From: Trissonchulus latispiculum
Lineage: Eukaryota; Nematoda; Enoplea; Enoplida; Ironidae
Direction: 5' to 3'
Length of the DNA stretch: 64,000 nucleotides
NCBI GenBank assembly: GCA_030248195.1
Contig: JASAND010028288.1
Span: 20,781-84,780 of the forward strand
The position numbers were made by a program, and so were the translations under genes. Positions 42,201 through 51,190 of this stretch are shown here, piece after piece (the stretch's first letter is position 1; every line of letters begins with the position of its first letter). The notes beneath the pieces are model-generated. The model did no database searches and was not told the origin of the DNA. It worked only from the letters and a program-made list of their open reading frames with translations.

Positions 42201-43865
42201 AGCAGCAGTAAAGTACACACAGTTATAATAAGGCAGCGGACCCTTAGTGAAGAACTAAGGGCGTGTTTACATTAGATCTGCGACGCAGCTTGATGTAGAC
42301 GGTACCTGCGACGCCGCACGCGACGTCGCGTGCGGGCATCGCCTGATGCAAACGCTTCACCCGACGTTGCGCGCGACGCTGCACGCGACGCTGTACGCGG
42401 CGAGTGAGTTTTTCAGCTTACTTTTTGGGTCTGGCCAACCAACTTTTTGACACATTCTGTTCCGTTTTTGGCCCGTTCTGTTTTGGTTTTGACCCGTGGA
42501 CAACCTAGTCCGGCCTGTCCGGTTCTGAATGTAATCTTCACGGGTCAAAAAACGGAACAGAATGGGCCAAAAAGTTGGTAGTTGCCATATTTTTGAAAAA
42601 AAATTGAGTTAGCTCAAGCCAACAGAAGCAAACTGCGTCGCTTGCGGCGCCGCGTGCGGCGACGTACGCGACTTCGCGTGAAGCGTTTATATCAGGCGAC
42701 GCCGCATGCGATGTCGCGTGTAATGTTTACATGAGGCGACGTCGCACGCGACGTGGCAGGTCTAGCTCTAACCCAGCAATTCTTTTGAAAATATGTAGCG
42801 CTGGTGACTGACTTTGTTAAGTCTTTCAGACAACTGATTCAAAAATACGACTCTGTCATCAGAAAATTTTTGTATTATAATTTGTTTGCCATATGTTGGT
42901 ATTTATTAACGGGCATGAATTACCATAGAAAAATTGATAAAGACAAGTTAGCACTGAACACACCACGCGTGGTTCGCGCAGGGTTAACTAACCTTAGGAT
43001 AAAGAGAGCCTCGATCGAAATTCGGTCTAACTCGCCCTCAATCCAAAACCTTCCCCATCAAAGCAGACCCATGCTGCCGTATACTAATGTGAAGAGGAAG
43101 TTTGGCTGCCGGTGACTCTGTTGGCATTGTCTCTTGTGTGAATTATGCCCCTCATTTGCATATTCGTATAGTGGCCATTTGTTCACTTAAACTTTGAATC
43201 GTTTGAATATGCAGTAGTAGTTACTATATAAGTGACAGTTTTTGCCATCCTGTCAGTCTGTCTATGTACCTCTACCTCGCTCAGCGGTTTTCTTTGCCAT
43301 TAAAAGCCGATCAGCAACTGTTATCTTTACCTGTTAGTTAGGACCACCCGTCATCAACAGCAGCCATCAACCTCCGGGGTGGTGTGGGGCGCCAGAGGCG
43401 GAACCCGGTGCATACTGGAGTCTCTCAGGAACCCCATGCCACCTCGCACATATCGGAGACCTCGTAAATCTCGGATGTCTTGGAAGCCTCGGAGGTATCG
43501 GAGATATCAACAGCAGCCATCACAGCGGCGCGCAGGACCCGCTTCTCTAACGGATGTGTGAGCCGGAAGCCGTTTCAGCTCCCGTAGGCTGACTCCGCTT
43601 CCGGTTCACACTAAACTACGCAATGTGTACTCTTATTGTGTACAGAAAAGCTCTTAGTGTGCACAGAAAATTATAGTGGACTATGTGAAACATTTTCTGA
43701 TGACAGAGTCATACCTTGTTTACAGACTTCTGAAAGACTTAGTCACCAACACCACATATTTAAAAAATGTTAAGTTAGTTTTTCTCTAAGGGTCCGTTAC
43801 CATATTATACCTGTGTGTACTTTACTGCTGCTGTTGTGCGTCAGCTCAGCTGCAAATCTAGCTCT
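42170..43865. mobile_element. Composite fold-back enclosing the GCGACG MITE
   Basis: TTTGCAGCTGAGCTGACG..GCAGCAGTAAAGTACACAC (42178-42225) is mirrored at about 43808-43855. Likewise AAATATGTAGCGCTGGTGACT..AAGTCTTTCAGA and GACTCTGTCATCAGAAAAT (42788-42870) are mirrored at 43690-43770. The MITE at 42257-42765 therefore sits inside the left arm. The inner 820 bases include a TATATAAG box (about 43225) and CT-rich sequence without a convincing gene. Confidence 0.6.
42257..42765. mobile_element. GCGACG-rich MITE with nested hairpin
   Basis: Starts AAGGGCGTGTTTACATTAG. The terminal regions are arrays of GCGACG/CGCGAC words on both sides (42285-42410 and 42635-42765) in opposing orientation. The centre has a second inverted repeat: AACCAACTTTTTG..ACATTCTGTTCCGTTTT (about 42437-42470) is mirrored at about 42549-42585, closing on ACCCG/CGGGT. 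No ORF is present. The half-element at 41933-42030 carries the same AAGGACGCGTTTACATTAG end inverted. Confidence 0.6.
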
Positions 43866-44078
43866 AGGCTAGCGGACATCAGAAGCTTTCTATCAATACA
43901 TGTCTAGGTAATCTTCCAGGTATGAGGAGTTAAATTGCAGCTAACTTTTATTGAACCAGTTTCTGACAGCTGGCTTTTAGTGCTAGTAATATTTCATAGT
44001 TACCTGGAGCTAGTCATGATTCATCGGTCTGGTAACCATCGCTCCTGGGTAACCATGGCTGCAAAGCTGGCGCCTGGG

Positions 44079-44088
44079 CATTATAAAT
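44079..44088 (+). promoter_or_regulatory. TATA box of the GTPase gene (ATTATAAATA)
   Basis: TATAAATA lies about 80 bases upstream of the first ATG (44163), leaving room for a start site at about 44110 and a 50-base leader. The sequence after it (ACAGTCTGTCAGTCATTTG) resembles that after the TATATAAG box at about 43225 (CCTGTCAGTCTGTC). The two may be related core promoters. Confidence 0.55.
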
Positions 44089-44162
44089 AGACGGCCAACA
44101 GGCCTAACAGTCTGTCAGTCATTTGAAAATAGTTATCCTGTCAACACGCGCTTTTGTGGTAA

Positions 44163-44331
44163 ATGGGAACTGCTTTGGAACTGTTGGACATCACAGAACG
44201 GGGTAACCGAAAACGGGTTTCTCTGAATAAAGCTTCGTTGGATTTTTTACGGACAAAAGATGACATATGTTTAGTCACCATTTTTGGAGATGCCCGCCAA
44301 GGGAAGTCGTTTTTTCTGAACTGCTTAGCGG
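44163..44331 (+). CDS. GBP-like large GTPase, exon 1 (P-loop)
   Basis: ATG at 44163 gives MGTALELLDI and, at residues 42-49, GDARQGKS, the G1/P-loop of GB1/RHD3-type GTPases, followed by FFLNCLAG. The exon ends at a consensus donor (GCGG/GTAAGT) after 56 codons plus one base. Joining to the acceptor at 55073 keeps the frame. The donor, the matching phase and continuation of the GBP G-domain in exon 2 make this a strong gene model despite the 10.7-kb intron. Guanylate-binding proteins and their relatives hydrolyse GTP and act in membrane remodelling and, in vertebrates, cell-autonomous immunity. The role in this animal is not known. Confidence 0.8.
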
Positions 44332-44416
44332 GTAAGTTAAAATTTAATGATAATTTATTCCGCTGAACTTGTCAGACAATTGCGACAGGAAAGGTGCACC
44401 GAGCAAAAAGTCTAAA

Positions 44417-44556
44417 GGCCGGTTCATACTTTTCCGTTTTGCGTTTTCCATTTGTGCTGAGCATATGTTAATCATAGACGCGATCAATATTTTATCTCGC
44501 TGCTCAGAGCTACAAACGGAATGCGGAAATGCAAGACGGAGAATAATGACCGGACC
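44417..44556. mobile_element. MITE family GCCCGGTTCATAC, copy 2 (diverged)
   Basis: GGCCGGTTCATACTTTTCCG at the left and ATAATGACCGGACC at the right form an imperfect inverted pair, flanked by TAAA and TTAA. The right-hand TTAA (44557-44560) is also the left boundary of the large palindromic element, which may have inserted at it. Confidence 0.6.
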
Positions 44557-44739
44557 TTAAGGGGGGGGGGGTCGCGAATTTTCGACCATCTCCGATTTTT
44601 CTCATTTTCACATATTTTGTAGTCCTCATGGGTTCCCAAAACAGGACAGTTGCGTTTGTTGCAAAACTTTCCCTATCATTCACAATAGTAGTAATAGGTG
44701 TTAAAATGGAGGCTTATTGGGGGGGGGGGTGTTTATGAG

Positions 44740-44915
44740 GTTATGGAGGAAAGTTGGGGGAAGGTTGTGGAGGAAAATTGGGGGGAGGTTTTCTGGGTTG
44801 TGGAGTGGGGGGGAGGTTTTCTGGGTTGTGGAGTTGGGGGGAGGTTTTCTGGGTTGTGGAGGAACTTGGGGGGAGGTTTTCTGGGTTGTGGAGTTGGGGG
44901 GGCGGTTGTGGAGGA
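44740..44915 (+). repeat. Tandem repeat of GGGGGAGGTTTTCTGGGTTGTGG (left arm)
   Basis: Five or so copies of a 28-38-base unit centred on GAGGTTTTCTGGGTTGTGGA. The mirrored array is at about 52575-52760. The long open frames across it are repeat artefacts. Confidence 0.8.
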
Positions 44916-44919
44916 TGTG

Positions 44920-45600
44920 ACCGGAACCACGGTCGACCCAAGGTCAATTTTCAAAGTTGACCCTTTTCTTCCGGAAAACTTTATCTAGGGGGTTTTCAGG
45001 GTCGGGGATTTCAAAAATGACCTCAGAATTTAGCTAGGATGAAAGCTCCGTGCTCTAAGGGACCCATAACCGGAACCATGGCTGACCCTAGGTCAAATTT
45101 CAAAGTTGTCAATTTTCACCCGGAAAACTTTATCTAGGGGGTTTTCAGGGTCGGGGATTTCAAAAATGACCTCAGAATTTAGCTAGGATAAAGCTCCGTG
45201 CTCTAAGGGACCCATAACCGGAACCATGGCTGACCCTAGGTCAAATTTCAAAGTTGTCAATTTTCACCCGGTAAACTTTATTTAGGGGGTTTTCGGGGTC
45301 GGGGAATCCAAAAATGACCTTAGTTTTGCTCTACTGATTACCCTCCGTGCTGACCCATGTCCGGAACCATGGCTGACCCTAGGTCAAATTTCAAAGTTGT
45401 CTATTTTCGCTCGAAAAACTTTATCAAGGGGTTTTCGTGGCCGTAGATTTCAAAACTGAGCTTAGATTTTTGCTAAGATCAAAGCTCCATGCTGACCCCT
45501 GGCCGGGACCATGGCTGACCCTAGGTCAAAACTGACCATTTTCGATGGAAAAAAAACTTTGAGGTAATTCGCTGTCGTAGAATTCAAAATTGACTTCAGA
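44920..45600 (+). repeat. About 147-bp tandem repeats, left arm (4-5 copies)
   Basis: Each unit contains CCGGAACCATGGCTGACCCT, AGGTCAAATTTCAAAGTTG, GAAAACTTTATCTAGGGGG and a GGTCGGGGATTTCAAAAATG-like segment. Starts lie near 44920, 45069, 45218, 45361 and 45505. Divergence rises towards the centre of the element. The mirrored array is at about 52010-52560. Confidence 0.8.
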
Positions 45601-45920
45601 ATTTAGCCAGGATGGAAGCTGACTGGGACCATCACCGTCCAAATTATCACAGGGCGCGACCGCTAGTACTAACCCGACTACTTTAGCTTATGGTGGCACA
45701 GTGGGAGACACCAACTGTGGCGAACACTACTACTATAGTACGGCCCATACAGGCGGATATCTTTTATTGGCAAAATCAACGACAATACTATACACTGCAC
45801 AACAACAACAACACTGCACAAAAATAATGTAGTGCAACAACACTGTACAACAACAACAAAAATACTGTACAACAAAAAGACACAACAAGAAAACTACTGC
45901 ACAAGGATAATGCTACAAAG

Positions 45921-46448
45921 TCATCTGTTAGAGTTCAGAAAGTCACGAACCAGCTGAGCAACCTTGTGTTTCGAGCACTGACGTTTATATCTCATTTGCA
46001 TGCCGCTGTGCACGGTACAACACGGCAGTCCTTCAACGTCGTGCGTGTGGGCAGGTAAATTCATGTCCTCGACGGAGTCATAAATGTCAATATTTAGATC
46101 GTTCCAAAAGAGAGCCTGATCCATCTCCTTGAACAGAGATTCCCCCTTCGTAATTATCATGCCCACTTGACTTTGTCGCAGAAATTCGCAAATGCTGTCC
46201 ATGACCTCCCATTTCGCAGGCATCGTTGTAGTGTCGTTCCACTCGAGTCCGTTCTCCGACCGGGCCAAATAAAAGTAAGCTTGTTGATGAGGGGTCAACT
46301 GGTGAAATGGTATAGGGGCTCGAATGTGAAATGTCCGTTGAGCAATCTTTCCACAGGGGAAACGTACGGCCACTGTAATTTCCATGGGCACTTCACCCAT
46401 ATGATGAATACAGTCATACGTCATACTAACAAAACCAATAGAACTCAT
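45921..46448 (-). CDS. Palindrome gene 1, left copy: GLPCC/QCS family protein
   Basis: 175 codons, intact, ATG at 46448 (MSSIGFVSMTYDCIHHMGEVP). A hydrophobic first strand (IGFVSM) is followed by EVPMEITVAVRFPCGK, VGMIITKGESLFKEMDQALFW, IDIYDS, and a C-terminal block GLPCCTVHSGMQMRYKRQCS with KHKVAQLVRDFL. Gene 2 has the same landmarks, so the two are paralogues. The strand order and the H..QCS.HKA..L..FL end loosely resemble a DnaQ/RNase H-fold exonuclease, but the usual acidic motif I is not evident. I assign no function. An inverted AATAAA (CTTTTATTGG at about 45762) downstream is its polyadenylation signal. The twin at 51191-51718 encodes the same protein. Confidence 0.65.
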   Translation of the reverse strand: MSSIGFVSMTYDCIHHMGEVPMEITVAVRFPCGKIAQRTFHIRAPIPFHQLTPHQQAYFYLARSENGLEWNDTTTMPAKWEVMDSICEFLRQSQVGMIITKGESLFKEMDQALFWNDLNIDIYDSVEDMNLPAHTHDVEGLPCCTVHSGMQMRYKRQCSKHKVAQLVRDFLNSNR

Positions 46449-46673
46449 CGCCGCTTGACTGTAACAGTATACAAGTTAAAATGACAATACGCGCTCTAAA
46501 CTGTGTACACAGCCTCAGGGCATAACGACATGACAAAACACTATGATTGCAACTTATGTGTAATCACTTTAAAGTAAATAGCGTAATCATTTTAAACTAG
46601 TTAAAACCGGTTTTTAAGTGGTAGTCTTATTTGCAATTGTACTACAGTTGTTAGGTGACTGAAGTGAAGCAAC

Positions 46674-46844
46674 ATGTTTACATGTAACTTATGTGACAAA
46701 GTGTTTGCTCATAAAGAAAGCTTGAAACGACACAAGATATCTGTACACGAAGCGAAGCTTGTTCACTGTATCAAGTGTGGGAACCATTACAGTCGAAAGG
46801 ACAGTCTCTTTAGCGACAGTCACTCGCGACAGCGCGACAGCTAG
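46674..46844 (+). CDS. Small zinc-finger ORF, left copy
   Basis: 56 codons, divergent from gene 1. The first finger is complete (CNLCDKVFAHKESLKRHKISVH). The second (CIKCGNHYSRKDSL) lacks its histidines and the frame ends soon after. It may be the remnant of a longer C2H2 protein like the one at 47889-48386. The right-arm twin (50795-50965) has the same length and the same stop. Confidence 0.5.
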   Translation: MFTCNLCDKVFAHKESLKRHKISVHEAKLVHCIKCGNHYSRKDSLFSDSHSRQRDS

Positions 46845-47112
46845 TGATAACCCGACTACTTTAGTTTGCAAATACTCGACAGTGGGAGACACCAACTGTG
46901 GGGAGCACTACTACTATAGTACGGCCCATACGGGCGGATGTCTTTTATTGAAGAAAGAACGACAATACTACACAACAAAAATGCAACAACAACACTGCAC
47001 AAAAATACTGTACAACAACAACACTGTACAACACAAAGACACGACAAGAATACACTGCACAAAATAATATGCAACAAAAATACAGTACAATACTGTAAAG
47101 TTACGAGTCAAA

Positions 47113-47664
47113 TTATCTACTAGAGTCCAAAAATGTTTGCAACAATTGTTCGGCACGGTGTCGAGAGCATTGTCGTCTGTGCTGAGATGACATTTGGGCG
47201 TGAAACCAGCAGCATGGCAACCCGTCAACATCTGAGATATCATCGAAAGTCGGGTAGCCGAAATGTTTACCACCATCATAGACAAGAATGTCCAGCTTGG
47301 CAAGCGCATGTTGTAGCCGATGATATTGTGTGGCCCCGTTGGTAATTACCACATCCACCCCATATCGATGAAGCGCTCTGCACACTTTCTCCAAAATCAA
47401 TGGAGCCGTTGCAATAATTGGAGTGGTACTGCCATTCCGAAATCTGTAGAATATCGCCTGTCGACGAATGGACATCAAATGAAATATGGATGGAGGACGT
47501 GGGATATACGTTTCATGGACAGTATGTCCATTGGGTAGCAGTATTAATACCGTCATTTCCATTGTGACGTCATCCATCTTATGCAAGTCATTCGAAACCA
47601 TCGTAACAAAACCAATAGTAACCATCCGAGCATACTTCGTTGTGCTCCGAGCATATTTCGTCAT
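47113..47664 (-). CDS. Palindrome gene 2, left copy: GLPCC/QCS family protein
   Basis: 183 codons from the ATG at 47664, intact. Landmarks are IGFVTMVSNDLHKMDDVTME, HETYIPRPPSIFHLMS, GVDVVITNGATQYHRLQHAL, DILVYDGGKHFG and GLPCCWFHAQMSSQHRRQCS. It then ends RHRAEQLLQTFLDS. These match gene 1 position by position. Near the start it carries a 7-residue duplication (TKYARSTTKYAR) absent from the right-arm twin. An inverted AATAAA (CTTTTATTGAAG at about 46942) lies downstream, and gene 1 and gene 2 share their 3' flank, so a unit of about 1.2 kb was duplicated in tandem before the palindrome formed. Function is unknown; a nuclease-like fold is only a suggestion. Confidence 0.65.
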   Translation of the reverse strand: MTKYARSTTKYARMVTIGFVTMVSNDLHKMDDVTMEMTVLILLPNGHTVHETYIPRPPSIFHLMSIRRQAIFYRFRNGSTTPIIATAPLILEKVCRALHRYGVDVVITNGATQYHRLQHALAKLDILVYDGGKHFGYPTFDDISDVDGLPCCWFHAQMSSQHRRQCSRHRAEQLLQTFLDSSR

Positions 47665-47704
47665 GTTGAAAGGATATCGCAATGTGCTCCAGCTTATAGT
47701 TTAG

Positions 47705-47835
47705 TATGTGTATGCGTATGAGTGTGTGCGTGTGCGCGCGTGTGTCTATGTGTGCGTGTGAGTGCGTGTGTCTATGTGTGCGTGTGAGTGCGTGTGTGTG
47801 TGTATGTGTGTGTGTGTGTGTGTTTGTGCGGGTGT
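47705..47835. repeat. GT/CA microsatellite, left arm
   Basis: Interrupted GTGTGTG/GCGTGTG repeat of about 130 bases. The mirrored CA array is at 49790-49955. Open frames across it (His/Thr or Cys/Val) are artefacts. Confidence 0.9.
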
Positions 47836-47888
47836 CGGCTTTTAATGATTTGGGTTGTTGCATTGGTTGACCATTTGACCATTGACTT

Positions 47889-48386
47889 TCATGTTCTCTC
47901 TGGTAGTACATGATCATCAATTGCAGCATTCTTTTCAATGGCACGTTTTAGAGCTTCATCTGTAGAAAGTCGTTCCTCGTAGTCTGACTGTTTGTCCACA
48001 ATTTGTTCTATGATAGGGTCTTTCAACAAATCATTGCACTGAGTTATCTTAAAATAAACTAGCTTGTTAAGCTCCGCTCTTATCTTAGGTCTAATTTCAT
48101 TGTAAGCTTCAATTTTTGCTTGGTCTATACTGAGCCCATCTTGTTGGTATTCTGCCATCAATCTTCGAGCCCTTGCTTGAAACTTCTCCTCAGCTCTCGC
48201 TACAAGCTCTTCCCAAAACTCCCCAATCTCTTCATCAGTTCCTTCTGCGGTGCTAATGCTCTCCTGCACAGAGCCTTCTGATTTAGAGTCTTCTTCATCA
48301 GTCGTTGGAGCATGAACATTTTGTATGTGGCGCCGCATATTGAACGATCTGCTAAATGTTTCGCCACAATGGTCACAAGTATGCAT
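47889..48386 (-). CDS. C2H2 zinc-finger protein, left copy
   Basis: 165 codons, intact. One finger at the N-terminus (CDHCGETFSRSFNMRRHIQNVH), then an acidic Ser/Glu segment and a long charged, probably helical region (EEKFQARARRLMAEYQ, KIRAELNKLVYFKI, YEERLSTDEALKRAIEKN). The single finger followed by a coil suggests DNA binding with self-association, inferred only. It differs from the right-arm twin (49234-49731) at a few residues (for example Val/Ile in EEL(V/I)AR and Tyr/Asn in IEA(Y/N)NE). The start is the first ATG and lies at the head of the finger. Confidence 0.65.
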   Translation of the reverse strand: MHTCDHCGETFSRSFNMRRHIQNVHAPTTDEEDSKSEGSVQESISTAEGTDEEIGEFWEELVARAEEKFQARARRLMAEYQQDGLSIDQAKIEAYNEIRPKIRAELNKLVYFKITQCNDLLKDPIIEQIVDKQSDYEERLSTDEALKRAIEKNAAIDDHVLPERT

Positions 48387-48484
48387 TGTGAGTCTGGTTC
48401 TGAGGTTGTTTATTCAATCGTATATTATCCCCAGCATATCAATTCTTTATATTAACGTAGAAGTGTTCGACAGATACCGAAGAA

Positions 48485-48656
48485 AGCTTGGAGCAAGCAA
48501 AGAGTATGCTCCCAATGACAAGGAGCAAGCTCCCAATGACAAAAAGCAAGCTCACAATAACAAAGAGCAAGCTCCCAATGACAAAGAGCAAGCTCCCAGT
48601 GACAAGGAGCAAGCTCCCGATGACAAGGAGCGAGCTCACAGTAACAAGAGCTAAGA
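48485..48656 (+). repeat. 21-bp minisatellite (left), heptapeptide-coding
   Basis: Eight or so copies of a unit like GAGCAAGCTCCCAATGACAA. It reads NDKEQAP on one strand and a Val/Leu/Ser-rich heptad on the other. The mirrored array is at 48966-49135. Whether either strand is translated is unknown. Confidence 0.8.
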
Positions 48657-48665
48657 AAGGGGAAT

Positions 48666-48951
48666 TGATAATTACATATGTCTGTTTACCATCACTACGA
48701 ACGAATATGACTGGTCGGTAATTCGAAGCAACCAGACATACTGCAGAACGTGTATACCATAAACAGTTGACTTGCGTATGTTCTAGGTCCATGTCTCTCC
48801 TCATTGTCTTGAAACCCTGTTTCAGCTCATTACATTTGCTTACATTTGCCCAGTAAGCCAGTAATTTCACTCAATCTTTTAAAGTTTTCGATATCTAAGT
48901 TGGAAAACCATCTGATGTCTCTAGAAAACTTGACGCCGACACGATCTGTAA
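48666..48951 (-). other. Unique spacer at the centre of the palindrome
   Basis: About 286 bases present once. On the minus strand it reads as a plausible protein fragment in two frames: TDRVGVKFSRDIRWFSNLD..EITGLLGK, then after a one-base shift NELKQGFKTMRRDMDLEH and AVCLVASNYRPVIFVRSDG. The spacer may be the internal part of a gene whose flanks were replaced by the inverted arms. No homologue is recognised. Confidence 0.45.
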
Positions 48952-48965
48952 GTAATTCCCCTTTC

Positions 48966-49135
48966 TTAGCTCTTGTTACTGTGAGCTCGCTAATTGTCAT
49001 CGGGAGCTTGCTCCTTGTCACTGGGAGCTTGCTCTTTGTCATTGGGAGCTTGCTCTTTGTTATTGTGAGCTTGCTTTTTGTCATTGGGAGCTTGCTCCTT
49101 GTCATTGGGAGGATACTCTTTGCTTGCTCCAAGCT
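48966..49135 (-). repeat. 21-bp minisatellite (right), mirror of 48485-48656
   Basis: The same unit in inverted orientation, with small differences at the ends (TCGCTAATTGTCATCGG here against TCACAGTAAC at the left). Unequal repeat differences show the arms have diverged slightly. Confidence 0.8.
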
Positions 49136-49233
49136 TTCTTCGGTATCTGTCGAACACTTCTACGTTAATATAAAGAATTGATATGCTGGGGATAATATAC
49201 GATTGAATAAACAACCTCAGAACAAGACTCACA

Positions 49234-49731
49234 ATGCATACTTGTGACCATTGTGGCGAAACATTTAGCAGATCGTTCAATATGCGGCGCCACATACAAA
49301 ATGTTCATGCTCCAACGACTGATGAAGAAGACTCTAAATCAGAAGGCTCTGTGCAGGAGAGCATTAGCACCGCAGAAGGAACTGGTGAAGAGATTGGGGA
49401 GTTTTGGGAAGAGCTTATAGCGAGAGCTGAGGAGAAGTTTCAAGCAAGGGCTCGAAGATTGATGGCAGAATACCAACAAGATGGGCTCAGTATAGACCAA
49501 GCAAAAATTGAAGCTAACAATGAAATTAGACCTAAGATAAGAGCGGAGCTTAACAAGCTAGTTTATTTTAAGATAACTCAGTGCAATGATTTGTTGAAAG
49601 ACCCTATCATAGAACAAATTGTGGACAAACAGTCAGACTACGAGGAACGACTTTCTACAGATGAAGCTCTAAAACGTGCCATTGAAAAGAATGCTGCAAT
49701 TGATGATCATGTACTACCAGAGAGAACATGA
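49234..49731 (+). CDS. C2H2 zinc-finger protein, right copy
   Basis: 165 codons, intact. Same architecture as the left-arm twin: N-terminal C2H2 finger, acidic linker, long charged helix. Differences such as GTGEEIGEF against GTDEEIGEF show independent substitutions. Both copies have stayed open, which suggests either recent duplication, gene conversion or selection. Confidence 0.65.
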   Translation: MHTCDHCGETFSRSFNMRRHIQNVHAPTTDEEDSKSEGSVQESISTAEGTGEEIGEFWEELIARAEEKFQARARRLMAEYQQDGLSIDQAKIEANNEIRPKIRAELNKLVYFKITQCNDLLKDPIIEQIVDKQSDYEERLSTDEALKRAIEKNAAIDDHVLPERT

Positions 49732-49789
49732 AAGTCAATGGTCAAATGGTCAACCAATGCAACAACCCAAATCATTAAAATCCGACACC

Positions 49790-49819
49790 CGTACAAACAC
49801 ACACACACACACACACACA

Positions 49820-49850
<31 letters not shown>

Positions 49851-49955
49851 TACACACACACACACGCACGCACTCACACGCACACATAGACACACGCACT
49901 CACACGCACACATAGACACACGCGCGCACACGCACACACTCATACGCATACACAT
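49790..49955. repeat. CA/GT microsatellite, right arm
   Basis: About 165 bases of CA repeat with CACGCACT interruptions, longer than its mirror at 47705-47835. Confidence 0.9.
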
Positions 49956-49996
49956 ACTAAAATATCAGCTGGAGCACATTGCGATATCCTTTCAAC

Positions 49997-50527
49997 ATGA
50001 CGAAATATGCTCGGATGGTTACTATTGGTTTTGTTACGATGGTTTCGAATGACTTGCATAAGATGGATGACGTCACAATGGAAATGACGGTATTAATACT
50101 GCTACCCAATGGACATACTGTCCATGAAACGTATATCCCACGTCCTCCATCCATATTTCATTTGATGTCCATTCGTCGACAGGCGATATTCTACAGATTT
50201 CGGAATGGCAGTACCACTCCAATTATTGCAACGGCTCCATTGATTTTGGAGAAAGTGTGCAGAGCGCTTCATCGATATGGGGTGGATGTGGTAATTACAA
50301 ACGGAGCCACACAATATCATCGGCTACAACATGCGCTTGCCAACCTGGACATTCTTGTCTATGATGGTGGTAAACATTTCGGCTACCCGACTTTCGATGA
50401 TATCTCAGATGTTGACGGGTTGCCATGCTGCTGGTTTCACGCCCAAATGTCATCTCAGCACAGACGACAATGCTCTCGACACCGTGCCGAACAATTGCTG
50501 CAAACATTTTTGGACTCTATTAGATAA
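49997..50527 (+). CDS. Palindrome gene 2, right copy: GLPCC/QCS family protein
   Basis: 176 codons from ATG 49997 (MTKYARMVTIGFVTM), intact, lacking the 7-residue duplication of the left copy. All other landmarks agree, with only single-residue changes (for example LANLD against LAKLD and DSIR against DSSR). Polyadenylation signal CAATAAAAAC at about 50690. A short T/G-rich 3' region (TTGTTGTTGTACAGT repeats) follows. Confidence 0.65.
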   Translation: MTKYARMVTIGFVTMVSNDLHKMDDVTMEMTVLILLPNGHTVHETYIPRPPSIFHLMSIRRQAIFYRFRNGSTTPIIATAPLILEKVCRALHRYGVDVVITNGATQYHRLQHALANLDILVYDGGKHFGYPTFDDISDVDGLPCCWFHAQMSSQHRRQCSRHRAEQLLQTFLDSIR

Positions 50528-50794
50528 TTTGACTCGTAACTTTACAGTATTGTACTGTATTTTTGTTGCATATTATTTTGTGCAGTGTATTCTTGTCGTG
50601 TCTTTGTGTTGTACAGTGTTGTTGTTGTACAGTATTTTTGTGTAGTGTTGTTGTTGCATTTTTGTTGTGTAGTATTGTCGTTCTTTCTTCAATAAAAACA
50701 TCCGCCCGTATGGGCCATACTATAGTAGTAGTGCTCCCCACAGTTGGTGTCTCCCACTGCCGAGTATTTGCAAACTAAAGTAGTCGGGTTATCA

Positions 50795-50965
50795 CTAGCG
50801 GTCGCGCTGTCGAGAGAGACTGTCGCTAAAGAGACTGTCCTTTCGACTGTAATGGTTCCCACACTTGATACAGTCAACAAGCTTCGCTTCGTGTACAGAT
50901 ATCTTGTGTCGTTTCAAGCTTTCTTTATGAGCAAACACTTTGTCACATAAGTCACATGTAAACAT
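50795..50965 (-). CDS. Small zinc-finger ORF, right copy
   Basis: 56 codons, mirror of 46674-46844, same stop position. The first finger starts CDLCDKVFAHKESL here (Asp for Asn). The second finger is incomplete in both copies, so the truncation predates the palindrome. Confidence 0.5.
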   Translation of the reverse strand: MFTCDLCDKVFAHKESLKRHKISVHEAKLVDCIKCGNHYSRKDSLFSDSLSRQRDR

Positions 50966-51190
50966 GTTGCTTCACTTCAGCCACCTAACAACTGTAGTAC
51001 AATTGCAAATAATAGTACCACTTAAAAACCGGTTCTATCTAGTTTAAAATGATTACGCTATTTAGTTTAAAGTGATTACGCATAAGTTGCAATCATAGTG
51101 TTTTGTCATGTCGTTATGCCCTGAGGCTGTGTACACAGTTTAGAGCGCGTATTGTCATTTTAACTTGTATACTGTTACAGTCAAGCGGCG

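Noticed and set aside
44698..44988. Gly/Trp-rich open frames near the left end of the palindrome, and their mirror at 52454-52918
   Set aside because: They are translations of a tandem repeat, with comparable frames on both strands and no start-context or motif support.
48485..49135. CRISPR-like array
   Set aside because: The units are contiguous 21-mers without spacers, in eukaryotic DNA.
48439..49181. Hydrophobic Val/Leu/Ser heptad frames over the minisatellite, as possible membrane proteins
   Set aside because: They arise from the complement of the NDKEQAP-coding repeat. Without transcripts neither strand can be preferred.
49707..49955. Cys/Val-rich and His/Thr-rich open frames over the CA repeat
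   Set aside because: A dinucleotide repeat is open in several frames on both strands; these are artefacts.
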